Shown here one piece after another: positions 21,600-31,607 of a stretch of DNA of 64,000 bases. Source of the DNA: Vavraia culicis subsp. floridensis (Eukaryota > Microsporidia > Pleistophoridae); the NCBI RefSeq assembly GCF_000192795.1, contig NW_007360614.1, positions 62,001 to 126,000 on the forward strand, read 5' to 3'. The notes under the pieces are model-generated. The model made no database searches. It was given only the letters and a program-made list of their open reading frames with translations, and was not told the origin of the DNA. How positions within the stretch are numbered: the first letter of the stretch is position 1; every line of letters starts with the position of its first letter. Made by a program: the position numbers and the translations under genes.

Positions 21600-22100
21600 T
21601 GCCCGTTCATCTGTTCTACTCCTTTTTTATTCGATTTTGAACTTCGCACTATTCCTATGGTAAACATTTTGGCGGCTGTGCAGGTACGAAAGGATTGGCC
21701 TGCCGCACCTCTCACAGACAGCGACATACGCATGGATGACGCACACAAATTTGTTCGGATGCAGATTAAAAACTATGGTAAAAGCATCCGAAACGTAAAT
21801 ATGGTGCCAGAAAAGCTGAGCTTGGTATTGACACGTATGAACACATCTATCGGACTAGTTTATGATTGCCTTAGGATAAATAGGTGCAGTACGAAAGATA
21901 AACCGTGGCGGCCGTTCTATTTTGTTATATGATGCTGTTCAAGAACGATTACAATTGTGAATAGGTAACATCAACCGTGCCACATGTTTGCGCACAAAAT
22001 GATGCCGTTCCTCTCTTTGTAGCGGGAGAAAGACTGTATAGACCGTCTCACAAGAATATTCTGTCCGTATTATGAACAGGTTCATCAAATGTTTTGGAGC
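21600..22100 (+). pseudogene. Ty3/gypsy-like pol relic (RNase H end, linker, integrase zinc domain)
   Basis: One frame runs from an RNase H C-terminal motif (FDFELRTIP, compare DFEVRYRPG) through the linker (RKDWPAAPLTDSDIR) to the HHCC zinc domain of a Ty3/gypsy integrase. The last piece reads DCIDRLTRIFCPYYEQVHQM at 22032-22091, close to the family form KTIDRLTRIFYWPGMYEDV. Three in-frame stops (21930, 21966, 22020) break it. The 136-codon open frame at 21522-21932 that looks like a gene is therefore best read as part of this relic. Order and frame agree with pol over about 500 bases, which makes this the strongest transposon remnant in the window. Confidence 0.62.
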
Positions 22101-22125
22101 TTTTGACCAACTTTATTTATTTAAC

Positions 22126-23709
22126 TCAACCACACATATCTCTCTGTTGTTTCTTGGGAGCCTCGGGGATTTTAATGACTTCATCAATCCTAAGTATCGA
22201 AATGGCTACCTCAGTGGCAGCTCGTAGCGCGCGTATTTTGCTAATACCGGGCTCAACGATTCCCCTCTTGATGTTGTTAACAATCTCACCTGTACGAATA
22301 TCGAGACCGTAATCAAAACACTCTGACATTCCCTCCTGGTTACCGTTGTTCTGGAACGCACGCAGCTCGCTCAAGGACTGGTTGGCATCCAAACCTGCGT
22401 TCATCGCCAGTGTCTTGGGAATGACAAGAAGCGACTCGCTGTACGTGAAAATGGCAGCTGCTTCTTTACCGGGTAACGAAAATGCATACTCTTCCAAGAA
22501 AATGGACAAGGCACACTCAAACGCACCGCCACCAGCCAACACACTCTCACATTCCAGTGTTCGTTTAATGGCGCACAGCCCGTCGTTAACACTTCGCTCC
22601 ATCTCTTCAAGCAGCGTGTCGTTACCTCCTCTCAGAACGATTGATGACAAATTCTTTCCAAATTTGAATATCGTGTAGTTCTCGTGTGCTAGTTGCTCAA
22701 CCGAAATCTCATCAATCTCAGCCACCTCTATCTCCTCTGTCTTACTAATAGATATGTTGAGGGCCTTGCTGAGCACCTTCAGATCCTTCATCGGCACCCG
22801 TTTAATTCCGATCTTCTTTCTCTCAATTATAGGCTTTACACAGAAATCATCGATATTTCTGCTACTCAAAATTACATCTGCACTGTCAAGGATCATATTA
22901 ACACGATCTAAGGCTATGCTGATCTCATTCTTCCTGTTCTTCTCAAGCATGTCCGGATCGTCAACCACGATGTTTACGTTCAACGGGAGGCGCACCTTAC
23001 CAAGATCGAAATCAAGCAGTGCAACTTTTACCTTCTTCATGTTTGTAGGCATTTCCTTTGAACACGGCTGTGCATTTATCGCATAGCCCTCCACAGCAAA
23101 TGAATCGGCCATTTGACCGCCTTCCTTCTTCAGAATGTTGATGTTCTGAATTTTGTACTTCTTTTTGCCCAGAAAGTCTACGTGTTCGACTGCTTTCACC
23201 GCTCTGAGCGTAAGCTCGTTAAAATGCTTCGAATAAACAACCTTGGAACTCAGTGTAGTATCAACCACGGCGTTGATGTCCACACCTTTGTTCTCTAGCT
23301 TCTCCTTTATGAACCGCTGACTCTCTCTAAATGCCATTTTATATCCGCTCACAACTATACTTGGATGCAGCCCACGCTTGATCAGCTCATTTCCTCTTTC
23401 GATGAGTGCACTCGCTAGCAAAACAACACCAGTGGTACCATCACCCATCTCTACATCCTGCTGCCTCGAAAGCTCAATGATCAGGTTGGCGATGGGATCC
23501 TTAACATCCATATTTGTGAGAATGGTCGCTCCATCATTAGTAATCAGAACATCACCGGTTGTTCCTATGCACATCTTGTCAAGACCAAGTGCACCATACG
23601 AGGTCTTTACTGCATTAGTAAGTGTTAGAACAGCCTTGGTAACGGCATTGCGCGCTGCCTCTGCTGTTGTGCGTGTGGTGCCTGTGAATGGATCGATTGT
23701 CTCGGACAT
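22126..23709 (-). CDS. CCT1: Chaperonin CCT subunit alpha (TCP1/CCT1)
   Basis: 527 residues of a group II chaperonin subunit, part of the eight-membered cytosolic CCT ring that folds actin and tubulin. Nucleotide-binding motifs are intact: GLDKM at 42-46, TNDGATIL at 57-64, GDGTTGVV at 89-96 and the late LAGGGAFE with IRALRAATEVAISILRIDEVI near the C-terminus. The final segment and the VEPGISKIRAL motif fit the alpha subunit best; another CCT paralogue is less likely. Start signal is textbook for this genome: on the minus strand AAAAATTTTT then CCC, then ATG. Length is slightly under the usual 550. Confidence 0.9.
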   Translation of the reverse strand: MSETIDPFTGTTRTTAEAARNAVTKAVLTLTNAVKTSYGALGLDKMCIGTTGDVLITNDGATILTNMDVKDPIANLIIELSRQQDVEMGDGTTGVVLLASALIERGNELIKRGLHPSIVVSGYKMAFRESQRFIKEKLENKGVDINAVVDTTLSSKVVYSKHFNELTLRAVKAVEHVDFLGKKKYKIQNINILKKEGGQMADSFAVEGYAINAQPCSKEMPTNMKKVKVALLDFDLGKVRLPLNVNIVVDDPDMLEKNRKNEISIALDRVNMILDSADVILSSRNIDDFCVKPIIERKKIGIKRVPMKDLKVLSKALNISISKTEEIEVAEIDEISVEQLAHENYTIFKFGKNLSSIVLRGGNDTLLEEMERSVNDGLCAIKRTLECESVLAGGGAFECALSIFLEEYAFSLPGKEAAAIFTYSESLLVIPKTLAMNAGLDANQSLSELRAFQNNGNQEGMSECFDYGLDIRTGEIVNNIKRGIVEPGISKIRALRAATEVAISILRIDEVIKIPEAPKKQQRDMCG

Positions 23710-23710
23710 T

Positions 23711-23731
23711 TCCAGGGATCAAAAATTTTTT
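23711..23731 (-). promoter_or_regulatory. AAATTT plus CCC start-proximal signal of CCT1
   Basis: Reading the minus strand, a run AAAAATTTTT is followed by GATCCCTGG and then the ATG. The same composite occurs at the TBCA gene (53289-53310). CCC-like and AAATTT-like elements just upstream of start codons are described as microsporidian transcription signals. Confidence 0.6.
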
Positions 23732-24482
23732 GTGTTAAAGGCGTATTGCCGAGGATCCGTGGCCAAGATCAATCTAAAATTACCGAAAAGACATGTTCAT
23801 TTTAGCAATGCTGCAAGTGAGAACAAACATGAACATTTATGAAGACGGGTGCTCTTCGTGGTCTCCATGAGAATGTTCAAGATGCTCAATCGAATGCATC
23901 TACGTCATAAGAAATGGACCCGATAAGCGAATTTGTAGCACATCTATCATAATCGGTTACTTGGACAGTATCAGGTGCCACAACGTGTACATGGTGCCGA
24001 AATTTTGGTGAACACCTAGGAGACGAAGAAACGCGAAACGGATGCAAGCACATTTGAAAAATGGAATGGTAAACGTTGCCACGTTGTGGTATTAATGAAG
24101 GACATTTTAGTGCTGTGTAAAGGTTTTTTACTTGCCATGAGGTATCCTAGACAGACACGATACTACGTGCCCAAGATTTTGTCCTCCGTGATAAAACACT
24201 GAAAATGCACGTTTTCGCTAGATAAGAAAGAATGTAACAGGCATACAGCGCTATAATCACTTAATAATAGTGTTATCGTTTAATATGCAAGCTATTATAA
24301 GGTCCTTTCTCATTTCTAAAAGCTTACAATGACTTTGTAGAGACGCGTAGTTTCCCACTCAGGTCGAGCCATAAATCACAATAAACTTTATTTTTACAGT
24401 TCAAACAGTACATTCTATTCATTTTTACGCTTTGTTGATTTCAGCTAATCACTAATTCGCATATTTCATTTGTGCCTGAGAA
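23732..24482. other. Intergenic, no gene seen
   Basis: No supported frame. One forward frame near 23980-24050 has a cluster of cysteines and histidines that faintly recalls a retroelement zinc knuckle, too weak to call. Confidence 0.35.
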
Positions 24483-24950
24483 CTACGATTTTGAACATCT
24501 CATGAACACTTTCAAGTTCGGGTTGCTGTTTTCGATAAATGTCTTAAAATTTTTGAAGGTGATTTCATTGCATTCCAAGTCTAAAAAGCATCTATCGACA
24601 ACATTTTGTATATTAGAATCGCACAAGCTCTCATCACTGAACATCTTTATCACGTTGAAAAGATCACATCGCGAAATAACGCCATCATTGTCACAGTCAT
24701 ACAGATCGAACAGCAGCTTTATCTTAGGTGACAGCTGGTCATTGAGCGCAAATTCCCTCAAGGCGTCGAGAAGTTTTTCGAACTCAAATGTACCGTTTAT
24801 GGTGAATTTCTTGAGAAGGTGTTTTGTTATCGGATTATCCCTGATGGATGTGATTTTCAGAATATCCTTTTTGCGTATTTTCGTCTGCGTACTCGTTATT
24901 TTTGCTATGGCTGCAGTTATCTGTTCATTTTTCATTAAAGCGCGTGTCAT
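24483..24950 (-). CDS. CNB1: Calcineurin B-like EF-hand protein
   Basis: 155 residues. Only one canonical EF-hand is visible: the loop DCDNDGVISRCD at 85-96, equivalent to the third hand of calcineurin B, followed by the family's LFNVIKMF helix. The fourth hand (LDLECNEITFKNF) keeps the fold but has lost most calcium ligands, and hands one and two are unrecognisable. The C-terminal half tracks calcineurin B (NIQNVVDRCF, FIENSNPNL). The protein lacks an N-terminal Met-Gly, so no myristoylation. It would be the regulatory subunit of the calcium-activated phosphatase, but no catalytic subunit lies in this window. A CHP-like relative is the alternative. Confidence 0.65.
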   Translation of the reverse strand: MTRALMKNEQITAAIAKITSTQTKIRKKDILKITSIRDNPITKHLLKKFTINGTFEFEKLLDALREFALNDQLSPKIKLLFDLYDCDNDGVISRCDLFNVIKMFSDESLCDSNIQNVVDRCFLDLECNEITFKNFKTFIENSNPNLKVFMRCSKS

Positions 24951-25090
24951 TTCTTTGCTTTTAAATCTTTAAGGAGAAACTCGGCGAATTATCTTTCACT
25001 CGCGTACCAATCAAAGCTTGCACGCACATCATAACATATTTATTTTTTCAAGCGCCGATTCTTTTTATTCTCGTGCCCTCAGCCGTTCCG

Positions 25091-25408
25091 ATGCTTCCCA
25101 AGGAAACCATAATAACACCGCGGGACAAGTTGCAAAATCTCATTAGTGATGTGACCGAACAGCCGTTCGATCGGGAAGTGATAAACAGAATGCAGCAATT
25201 TAGTAGAAAGTTTGTCAATGATGTGCTCACAAGATCGGCACTGCTTTCTGAACACAAAAATATAAGCGCTATCACATCTGAAGAGATTTTTTACGTGGTG
25301 GAAAAGGAGTTTGACTACTGTTTTGGGGACAGGGAGATACTCGATACGCAGAAAACCCCGGCTGTTGAACACACTGACAAAATGGCAGAGTTGAGCAGAC
25401 ATAAATAA
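25091..25408 (+). CDS. TAF12: TFIID/SAGA histone-fold subunit TAF12
   Basis: 105 residues consisting almost entirely of a histone fold (about 10-75): DKLQNLISDV, then INRMQQFSRKFVNDVLTRSALLSEH split across alpha-2, and ITSEEIFYVVEKEFDYCFG, which follows the TAF12 pattern (the family ends QWNMWIPGFG). It would pair with TAF4 in TFIID and with Ada1 in SAGA. The open frame extends upstream to a GTG, but the ATG at 25091 follows CCCTC and starts the homologous part. Most TAF12 proteins carry long N-terminal extensions; here the protein is stripped to the fold. Confidence 0.75.
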   Translation: MLPKETIITPRDKLQNLISDVTEQPFDREVINRMQQFSRKFVNDVLTRSALLSEHKNISAITSEEIFYVVEKEFDYCFGDREILDTQKTPAVEHTDKMAELSRHK

Positions 25409-25695
25409 ATATTTAATCAAGCAGATCGTACTATCAACGGCGTAATATCATTGTAATCCTGAATTTATGCTGTTTTAACAATTTTACGCCTTTAAATTTT
25501 TGTATTTTCGCATGGAGGTGGTACACGACTATAAGTGGGGTACAGTCCACTGATCAGGTGCATACTTCTAGAATTACAAATTTTCCTTTGTCAATATTTG
25601 AATGACCACGAATTATACTCAAAAATCAGCTCTTCTTGCTTGACGCGTCTTCTGATCTGTTGCTTCAAACTCAAGTTTTGGTTCAAACCCTGGAA

Positions 25696-26040
25696 ATGCC
25701 TGGGCCGAAGAAAAAAAGTACATCCACTAAGTACGCCAGACAGAAGTTGATCCATGTGAGAAGCATTGTAAATTTTTACACCGAAGAACTGTCACGTATA
25801 TCAACGGATGCAGATTTACTTCGAAGCCTGCTCAAGCGGAAAGACATAACGGTTAAGGTCTGTGAGTACGCCTTCAAAGAGGTTGTTATAGATGGTAATT
25901 TCTTCATGTGTTTGAACAGTGAGTACTATGCTAGCGGTAATATATACGAGATTGCACAGGTATTGCACTGCAAGTTAGATTATATTAAGATGAGAATAAA
26001 AGAACTGGCACGTAAAAAAACATATTCATCCTACACATAG
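25696..26040 (+). CDS. Small basic protein, function unknown
   Basis: 114 residues. It starts with a very basic segment (MPGPKKKSTSTKYARQK) and ends with a predicted helix-turn-helix-like stretch (IYEIAQVLHCKLDYIKMRIKELARKK), so a nucleic-acid-binding role is plausible but not shown. The open frame continues upstream to a TTG; the ATG chosen is preceded by TTTTGG...AAACCCTGG, the composite housekeeping signal. It follows TAF12 by about 290 bases on the same strand. Confidence 0.65.
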   Translation: MPGPKKKSTSTKYARQKLIHVRSIVNFYTEELSRISTDADLLRSLLKRKDITVKVCEYAFKEVVIDGNFFMCLNSEYYASGNIYEIAQVLHCKLDYIKMRIKELARKKTYSSYT

Positions 26041-26984
26041 ATTGTGGTGTATTAGTAGTCGATTTTACACCACAATTTGATCAAATATTTAACATTGAGG
26101 AGCTTTTTAGTTCTGCAGGAGAGAATAAAAAATATCATTCACACCGGTAAAGAAACACGGGCGAGAGTTACAGATAAATTGTGAACTGTGATAGAAATTG
26201 AAATATTTGGTAAATAAAGTGCTTTTTTGCTTAGTATGAAATGGAAGTCGCAGAAATAACATAAATGGAATTCCAAATATTATTGTACATAATTTACATG
26301 TTAATTATCTGTTTTTGTTTTAGTATTTTTGTTATGGTACGAGCATGATTATATTTACACTTTTTGCTAAGGATCTTAGAAGTAACGTCCTGTTAATATT
26401 TCAAACCTGAGCATAGCACATATTAAGTATGAAAATGTTTGAAATAGCTGATGTTACATCATAGACGTTTTCTATGTCGATGAGCCAAACGACAATGTCA
26501 GACCAGGGGATAGATACAAAGTTAACCTGGGCAGATTACGAGGATATGAGCTGTATCTCGAATCATAAAATACTTGTTTATCGCTGTATGTAGTGTAATA
26601 CCGCTCTATGCACCGATATATCTGTTTGGTGGCCCAACTAACAAGATGCAGCATCAATTTGCAGGTAAAACAGGAGTGTACAGGTATGCAAATAAAACGC
26701 AAATTTGTAATAAAAAACGCATCTCGAACAACAGCGTGTTGCACCGTGTTTTTCGTTAGTCATAACTTGGTCAGTAGTTTGGAAATATGCAGTGCTGATG
26801 TAAAATGGTTTATTCAACGATGAAAGGAAAAATCGTTTCTTAACAGATGTTATAACACACTTCATTTATCGGATACTCTTTATTTGTACGTGGATGTACA
26901 ACATGAGCATATTCTACAAACAGGCAAATTTTTTTAATGGTATTTATACCGCATCCATTATAACACAACTCATACATTTCTGTT
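26041..26984. other. Convergent intergenic region, no gene seen
   Basis: Several overlapping frames of 60-90 codons on both strands (26472-26865) contradict one another and have no start signal. AT-rich 3' end sequence at both sides. Confidence 0.45.
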
Positions 26985-27800
26985 TTATACAGACTGCGTT
27001 AGATAAGGCGTGATGACTTTGAAATACCCGCTGAACATAACAACAAGCGAAACTAGTGTCATCAGCACGAGTGGCATAAAACAAGATATGAATTTCTCAT
27101 CGTCATATACGCTAAACGCGTTCAGAATATTTGCGGCACTGGAGCCATATGATGCCAGGTTGTTGGTGGTAAAGAAATTAACTATTATTCCGATAAATGA
27201 TGGAAGAACACCTGTTTTGAGATCCATGTATTTATACTCATCATTTCTACGATATATACGCCTTTGTCGTGTTGATAAATAGATGTTTACATTCTTGTAC
27301 CCTGGCTTGCTTCTATATTTGGTGATAGCCTGGTATATATTCATCAGTATGGTGATTGGCATGGAAGCCAAAAAGCCAATGGTAAATATCTTTGAATACC
27401 AAGCTTCGCCCGAGTTGATATACTGGCTGGTGGCCGAGGAGATATTGCTGTAGTCACCAAATATTTTCAGCAAATACGTCTGATACAGATAATATGCTAA
27501 TATGATGGAGACAACAATATAGAATGCGTTCAGGAGATAGTTTCTTATCGTTCCGTAGCTTTTCTTGATGCTTGCCATTTCATACAAACTATTCACAGCT
27601 GCGTAGGCAATAAATGCGATGCCGAACACTTTTAAATATTCGGTTTCCAAGGAGCAGATGAAATAATATGTTAGGGCAGCGTATATCACCGATGACAGCG
27701 GACTCAATACTTGTAGGACCTTTTTCACAGGTGTCAGAGATGAACATAGGCGGTCTATTGTTTTGTTAGACTTTGTGTAGAATGTTTTTATGGTGTCCAT
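26985..27800 (-). CDS. Multi-pass membrane protein, function unknown
   Basis: 271 residues with about six hydrophobic spans, roughly at 27-50, 57-75, 86-112, 138-162, 200-222 and 240-262. A basic loop (YRSKPGYKN ... TRQRRIYRRNDEYKY) lies between the fourth and fifth. There is no cleavable signal peptide: a 25-residue polar N-terminus precedes the first span, as in ER or nuclear-envelope proteins. I do not recognise the family. The ATG is preceded by ATAGGG, a GGG-type start signal, grouping it with the housekeeping genes. Confidence 0.75.
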   Translation of the reverse strand: MDTIKTFYTKSNKTIDRLCSSLTPVKKVLQVLSPLSSVIYAALTYYFICSLETEYLKVFGIAFIAYAAVNSLYEMASIKKSYGTIRNYLLNAFYIVVSIILAYYLYQTYLLKIFGDYSNISSATSQYINSGEAWYSKIFTIGFLASMPITILMNIYQAITKYRSKPGYKNVNIYLSTRQRRIYRRNDEYKYMDLKTGVLPSFIGIIVNFFTTNNLASYGSSAANILNAFSVYDDEKFISCFMPLVLMTLVSLVVMFSGYFKVITPYLTQSV

Positions 27801-28512
27801 CCCTATCAGGACAGCTGTAGCGTTATATAATGCGGTAATTTATTCAACAATTCACTTTGGTACTAATTAATTGCACAGGGGGACATATAACTTAATTAAA
27901 AGATTATACGGCTGAATGATTCCCAAAATGCATCGGTGACGTGGATATTCCTGAAGTACTACACTAATGCACTTCGAAGGATTGGTGGTCACCCACTATA
28001 AAGAATGCGATTTGTCTAAATACATGACATCAGCAATATAACCATTTACAGTATGGTATACGTTTGGGCATACGGTCATTTCAGGCATATCCTGTCCGAT
28101 ATGTGCTTTTTCATTAGATTATTCAGATATGAAAAAAATGATTCGCCATTGCAGCAAAGGAACTATACCAGATGCAATATCATACTGTAGAAGACAAAGC
28201 ATCCCCTTTTTCACACATATTACTATTTATAAGCAGTTAATTAAAATGAATTTGCAAGTGGTAGATATGCCATAATTTTTTTATTTCCTCAGTACTGATA
28301 AGTTTACTTTGTCATCTGAAATTGTCCAACATTTCCGACATGCTCATAATTCATTAAATTAGCAATTGCTCAACCTTTATATAGCTAGGTACCTATATTT
28401 GAGTATAATTTGCCCAAATAAACTATACAGCAGGTCGTTGGTTATTATTTTTGACGTCTGATGCATAAGATAAGGAAAAAACAATAAAAAGCCGAGATTA
28501 TTATCGGTTACA
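27801..28512. other. Intergenic at the border of the secreted-protein region
   Basis: AT-rich, divergent spacer. I see nothing beyond the GGG signal of the leftward gene. Confidence 0.5.
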
Positions 28513-28695
28513 ATGAGAAAAATATTCAGCTATCTGTTTATTCTTGGTATGCCATCTCAAATTCATGGTCTTTTAAGGTCACACGAGTACTATTTCGGTT
28601 CACCCGCTCACAAAAGACGGGCATATGAAGCACCAGATTATGATCCATACAGTTATTTTCCAAAAACTGAAATGCATCGATCGTTTCCTATCTAA
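28513..28695 (+). CDS. Very small predicted secreted protein (60 aa)
   Basis: 60 residues with a plausible signal peptide (MRKIFSYLFILGMPSQIHG, cleavage near 19). The mature part of about 41 residues is rich in Tyr, Pro, Arg and His (EYYFG, EAPDYDPYSYFP). No cysteine, so not a disulphide-stabilised peptide. First member of the run of secreted proteins on this strand. No CCC/GGG signal before the ATG. Short length leaves real doubt whether it is expressed. Confidence 0.5.
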   Translation: MRKIFSYLFILGMPSQIHGLLRSHEYYFGSPAHKRRAYEAPDYDPYSYFPKTEMHRSFPI

Positions 28696-29984
28696 AGAGT
28701 TAACTCGATGAATTTTGAGCAATGTAGAATAAAACTTTTGCTTAGGTACACAAAACGAATTTGCGCACAACAAACTGAGCTGTGTGTACAATAATACGAC
28801 AATCCCACATTTTATTTACAAAAAGTAACTTTCTTATCATTATGTGCTGCGGTCAGTACATGAAACATACTGAGCCGCAAAAACAGACATATTATAAATG
28901 AATTTGCGTTGCTGCTAAAGATTCAACTTGAGACAGCATGTATTATGAAAAAAGATGAGAGCATTGACTGTCAAAATCTTAAGCAATGGTATCGGAGCGA
29001 TCTGTTTTATGAACGTCCTTACATTCGTGAGTTAAATATAGCACGGCCATTTCTGTACTTCTATAATTCAATTTACTCATGAGTGTTGGTGTCGCATAGA
29101 ACTTCAAGCTCGATATCTCAGAGAGAACACAATTCGTAGATAAAAGGTTAGTTCAGGTATTTTAACAATTTGAAGATAGCTTGAACTATGTAGCTATCAA
29201 AATAATCACCTGATTGCTAGTGTTGAAAAATAAACACCGTAATGCTTAGCATAGTCCGTAACTTCCAAAATGTCATCATAATTGTAGAATGATCATTTAA
29301 ATCATTAGCTTGTGTCGCTCAGCTATTTTTTACCTGAAACTGTCTAACGTGTTTTAGATAAGCCATCAACGATGAAAATTAGAAAATAACTGAACCATTA
29401 ATGATAAAAATTGAAATCACGGCAGTTATGCATTTTATAAGTGGAATGCGGATGCTATTCTTGTGACAAGCTTTCTCTTACCGAAACATATGGCAAACTT
29501 GTAGGAGAATGAGAAATATGTCATATTCTACTAAACGGACCTTTGATATAATGTGATGAAAACTAAAAAACTTTGTAGAATGCTTAGTCTTCACTGCAAT
29601 TTACTTCTTTTTTGAACATTGATTGCAGCTATTAGCCGAATATTTTTATCGAAGCGATATCATTTGTACTATTTAAAATAATCAGACAAGTACCAGTTTA
29701 CTTATGTGGATTAGCATCATTAATTTGAACAATAAGAGGGAACTATGTCGATTTGTATAACACCAAAACGGTATTATTTAATGTTGTAAACAGAAATATC
29801 TGTTTCACAAAACCATATTAAACATATAACCAAGGTGAAATAGCTTCAAATTAATTAATACCAATTATATTCCTGTGATTCATGATTAACAAATAATATT
29901 CTTTGGTAAATGAGCTTTTCGATACCATACTAAAACGTAAGGAAACAAAAAGTATTTATTTCTATCAGATTCATTTAATTAAGA
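28696..29984. other. Intergenic, one unassigned open frame
   Basis: 1.3 kb, very AT-rich. A forward frame stays open from about 28866 to 29082 and contains a 45-residue ATG frame from 28945 (MKKDESIDCQ... ending FLYFYNSIYS). It has neither signal peptide nor start signal, so it may be a remnant rather than a gene. Confidence 0.35.
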
Positions 29985-31607
29985 ATGAAAAGAATATTTT
30001 CGTGTTATATGTATTTGTATTTTCTGTACGTATTACGAATAGGTACACAAACATGGTACGGTGATGATTATCCAGATGAATATCTTCCTTACACACCATA
30101 TGATGATGCTGCCAGGAATCAAGGTTATGCAATGCAGCAGGATGCAAATAATAGAGCGAGAGTTTTGGGATATCCAAGTGCTGCTACTGCCTCTGATATG
30201 GCAGGAGCTGCTAATGCGGCTGATGCGTCAAGACTTGCCGGCGCAGTGAATGCAGGAAGACTTGCAGGTGCTGCCGGTGCTGCGGGACTTGCAGGTGCTG
30301 CCGGTGCTGCGGGACTTACAGGTGTTGCTAATGCTGCACATGCAGCTGGTGTTGCAAATGCACTAGGAGCAGCAGGTGCGCCGTATGCTGCAGGAGCTGC
30401 AAATGCTGCAGCTCTAGGACTCCATAACCGATCGATTTATCCAATGGGTGGTGCGTATCGTCATTTAGGAACCAGAGATGGGTACGGTTATGATGGTGGC
30501 GCACCAGACTATTATGAATCATTTAATGGACAGTATTTCGAACCATATAATTACGGGCACAGAGCTAACAGATTCGGAAGTGGTGCTCATGCACGGAATT
30601 TTGCAGACTTTGAGGTTGGTGTTTTAAGCGGTGAATCAACACAAGAAAGTGAAGAACTGGGACAGATGTATGAAGATGTCACCGGTCAGCACAATACTGG
30701 CTTGAATATAGGTCTTAGAGGCGGCTTCGGCGGCTTAGCAGGTGTGGCGGGCGCAGCGGGTCTTGAGGGAGGCCTTGGCCATGGAAGAGGGAGTCACACG
30801 ATTTGGACGCATCCCATTGGTCCTAATGCACTAGCGAGTATAGTCGAAATTAATGAACTAGGCGGTCCGGCTGGGCATTCAGCCTTTAGACAGGAGCGTG
30901 TCAATAACTTAGCGCATGATATTGCTAATGGACGTGTTGGCGGAATGCTTGGAGAGGCTGCACTGAGAGGAAATGGTGGTCTTACTGGTGCCGCTGGTCT
31001 AGGAAAAATTATAGGAAACGAGCCAGGATTTGGATCAAATCTCGGTGCATTTGCCGGTATTGCCACTGCATCGGGCTTAAATGGCGGGATAACCATGAGC
31101 CCCGAGGACCTGGGATATGAAGGTAAGGAGAGTCTGGGCGCAACTTCCAGAGTGGCAGCTGCAGGCAAACTCGGCCAAAGCCTAGGTATAAAAGCTGGTA
31201 TTAATGCTGGAATAGGCGACTCGCTAAGTTTGGAAACGCTAGCCGGGCTGGGACAGGGGATGGCCGTGGCCCATGTACTAGATGATCATACGAATGCCAT
31301 AAAGATAGAGGGTATAGAAGGACCAGCAGCCAAGGTTGCAGGATACGCAGGCATTCCAGGATCAGGCGGATACGGCAGCTATGCATCATTGCTGGGGATG
31401 GGTCCGAGCGGATCCGCATCATGGGCGGCATCCCATGCTCTTGGTGCCCGCGGAGGTGATGTGGTAGCCGAAAATGCAGCGTTTAACGATGTTAAATTGA
31501 TAAAACGACTGAACGAGGACATCCAACGCAAGAAAGAGGATGTTATCGAGGACACGCTTAAGAAGAAAATGCTAGAAACCGATCTTGAAGAAGAGCTCAA
31601 GAAATAA
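29985..31607 (+). CDS. Secreted Ala/Gly-rich repeat protein
   Basis: 540 residues. A hydrophobic N-terminus (MKRIFSCYMYLYFLYVLRIG) is a likely signal peptide. Residues 60-150 are dominated by Ala, Gly, Leu and Asn in repeats of about nine (AGAAGAAGL and variants); at DNA level two exact 27-base copies stand at 30259-30285 and 30286-30312 with a diverged third. A Tyr/Gly/His segment, further Gly/Ala-rich blocks and a highly charged coiled-coil tail (about 500-540, KRLNEDIQRKKEDVIEDTLKK) follow. The composition suggests an extracellular structural protein, for example of the spore wall or polar tube, but it matches no named PTP or SWP that I know. Higher GC than its surroundings. Confidence 0.78.
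   Translation: MKRIFSCYMYLYFLYVLRIGTQTWYGDDYPDEYLPYTPYDDAARNQGYAMQQDANNRARVLGYPSAATASDMAGAANAADASRLAGAVNAGRLAGAAGAAGLAGAAGAAGLTGVANAAHAAGVANALGAAGAPYAAGAANAAALGLHNRSIYPMGGAYRHLGTRDGYGYDGGAPDYYESFNGQYFEPYNYGHRANRFGSGAHARNFADFEVGVLSGESTQESEELGQMYEDVTGQHNTGLNIGLRGGFGGLAGVAGAAGLEGGLGHGRGSHTIWTHPIGPNALASIVEINELGGPAGHSAFRQERVNNLAHDIANGRVGGMLGEAALRGNGGLTGAAGLGKIIGNEPGFGSNLGAFAGIATASGLNGGITMSPEDLGYEGKESLGATSRVAAAGKLGQSLGIKAGINAGIGDSLSLETLAGLGQGMAVAHVLDDHTNAIKIEGIEGPAAKVAGYAGIPGSGGYGSYASLLGMGPSGSASWAASHALGARGGDVVAENAAFNDVKLIKRLNEDIQRKKEDVIEDTLKKKMLETDLEEELKK
30259..30325 (+). repeat. 27-base tandem repeat coding AGAAGAAGL-type units
   Basis: Two identical 27-base units (starting GACTTGCAGGTGCTGCCGG) at 30259-30285 and 30286-30312 and the start of a diverged third unit. 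In frame with the Ala/Gly-rich protein, so copy-number change would lengthen or shorten it by nine residues without a frameshift. Confidence 0.85.

Noticed and set aside
21522..21932. 136-codon frame as an independent gene.
   Set aside because: Read through its stop it continues as integrase zinc-domain text, and it has no start signal, so it is better explained as a retroelement relic.
23980..24050. Cys/His cluster as a gag zinc knuckle.
   Set aside because: Spacing does not fit C-x2-C-x4-H-x4-C.
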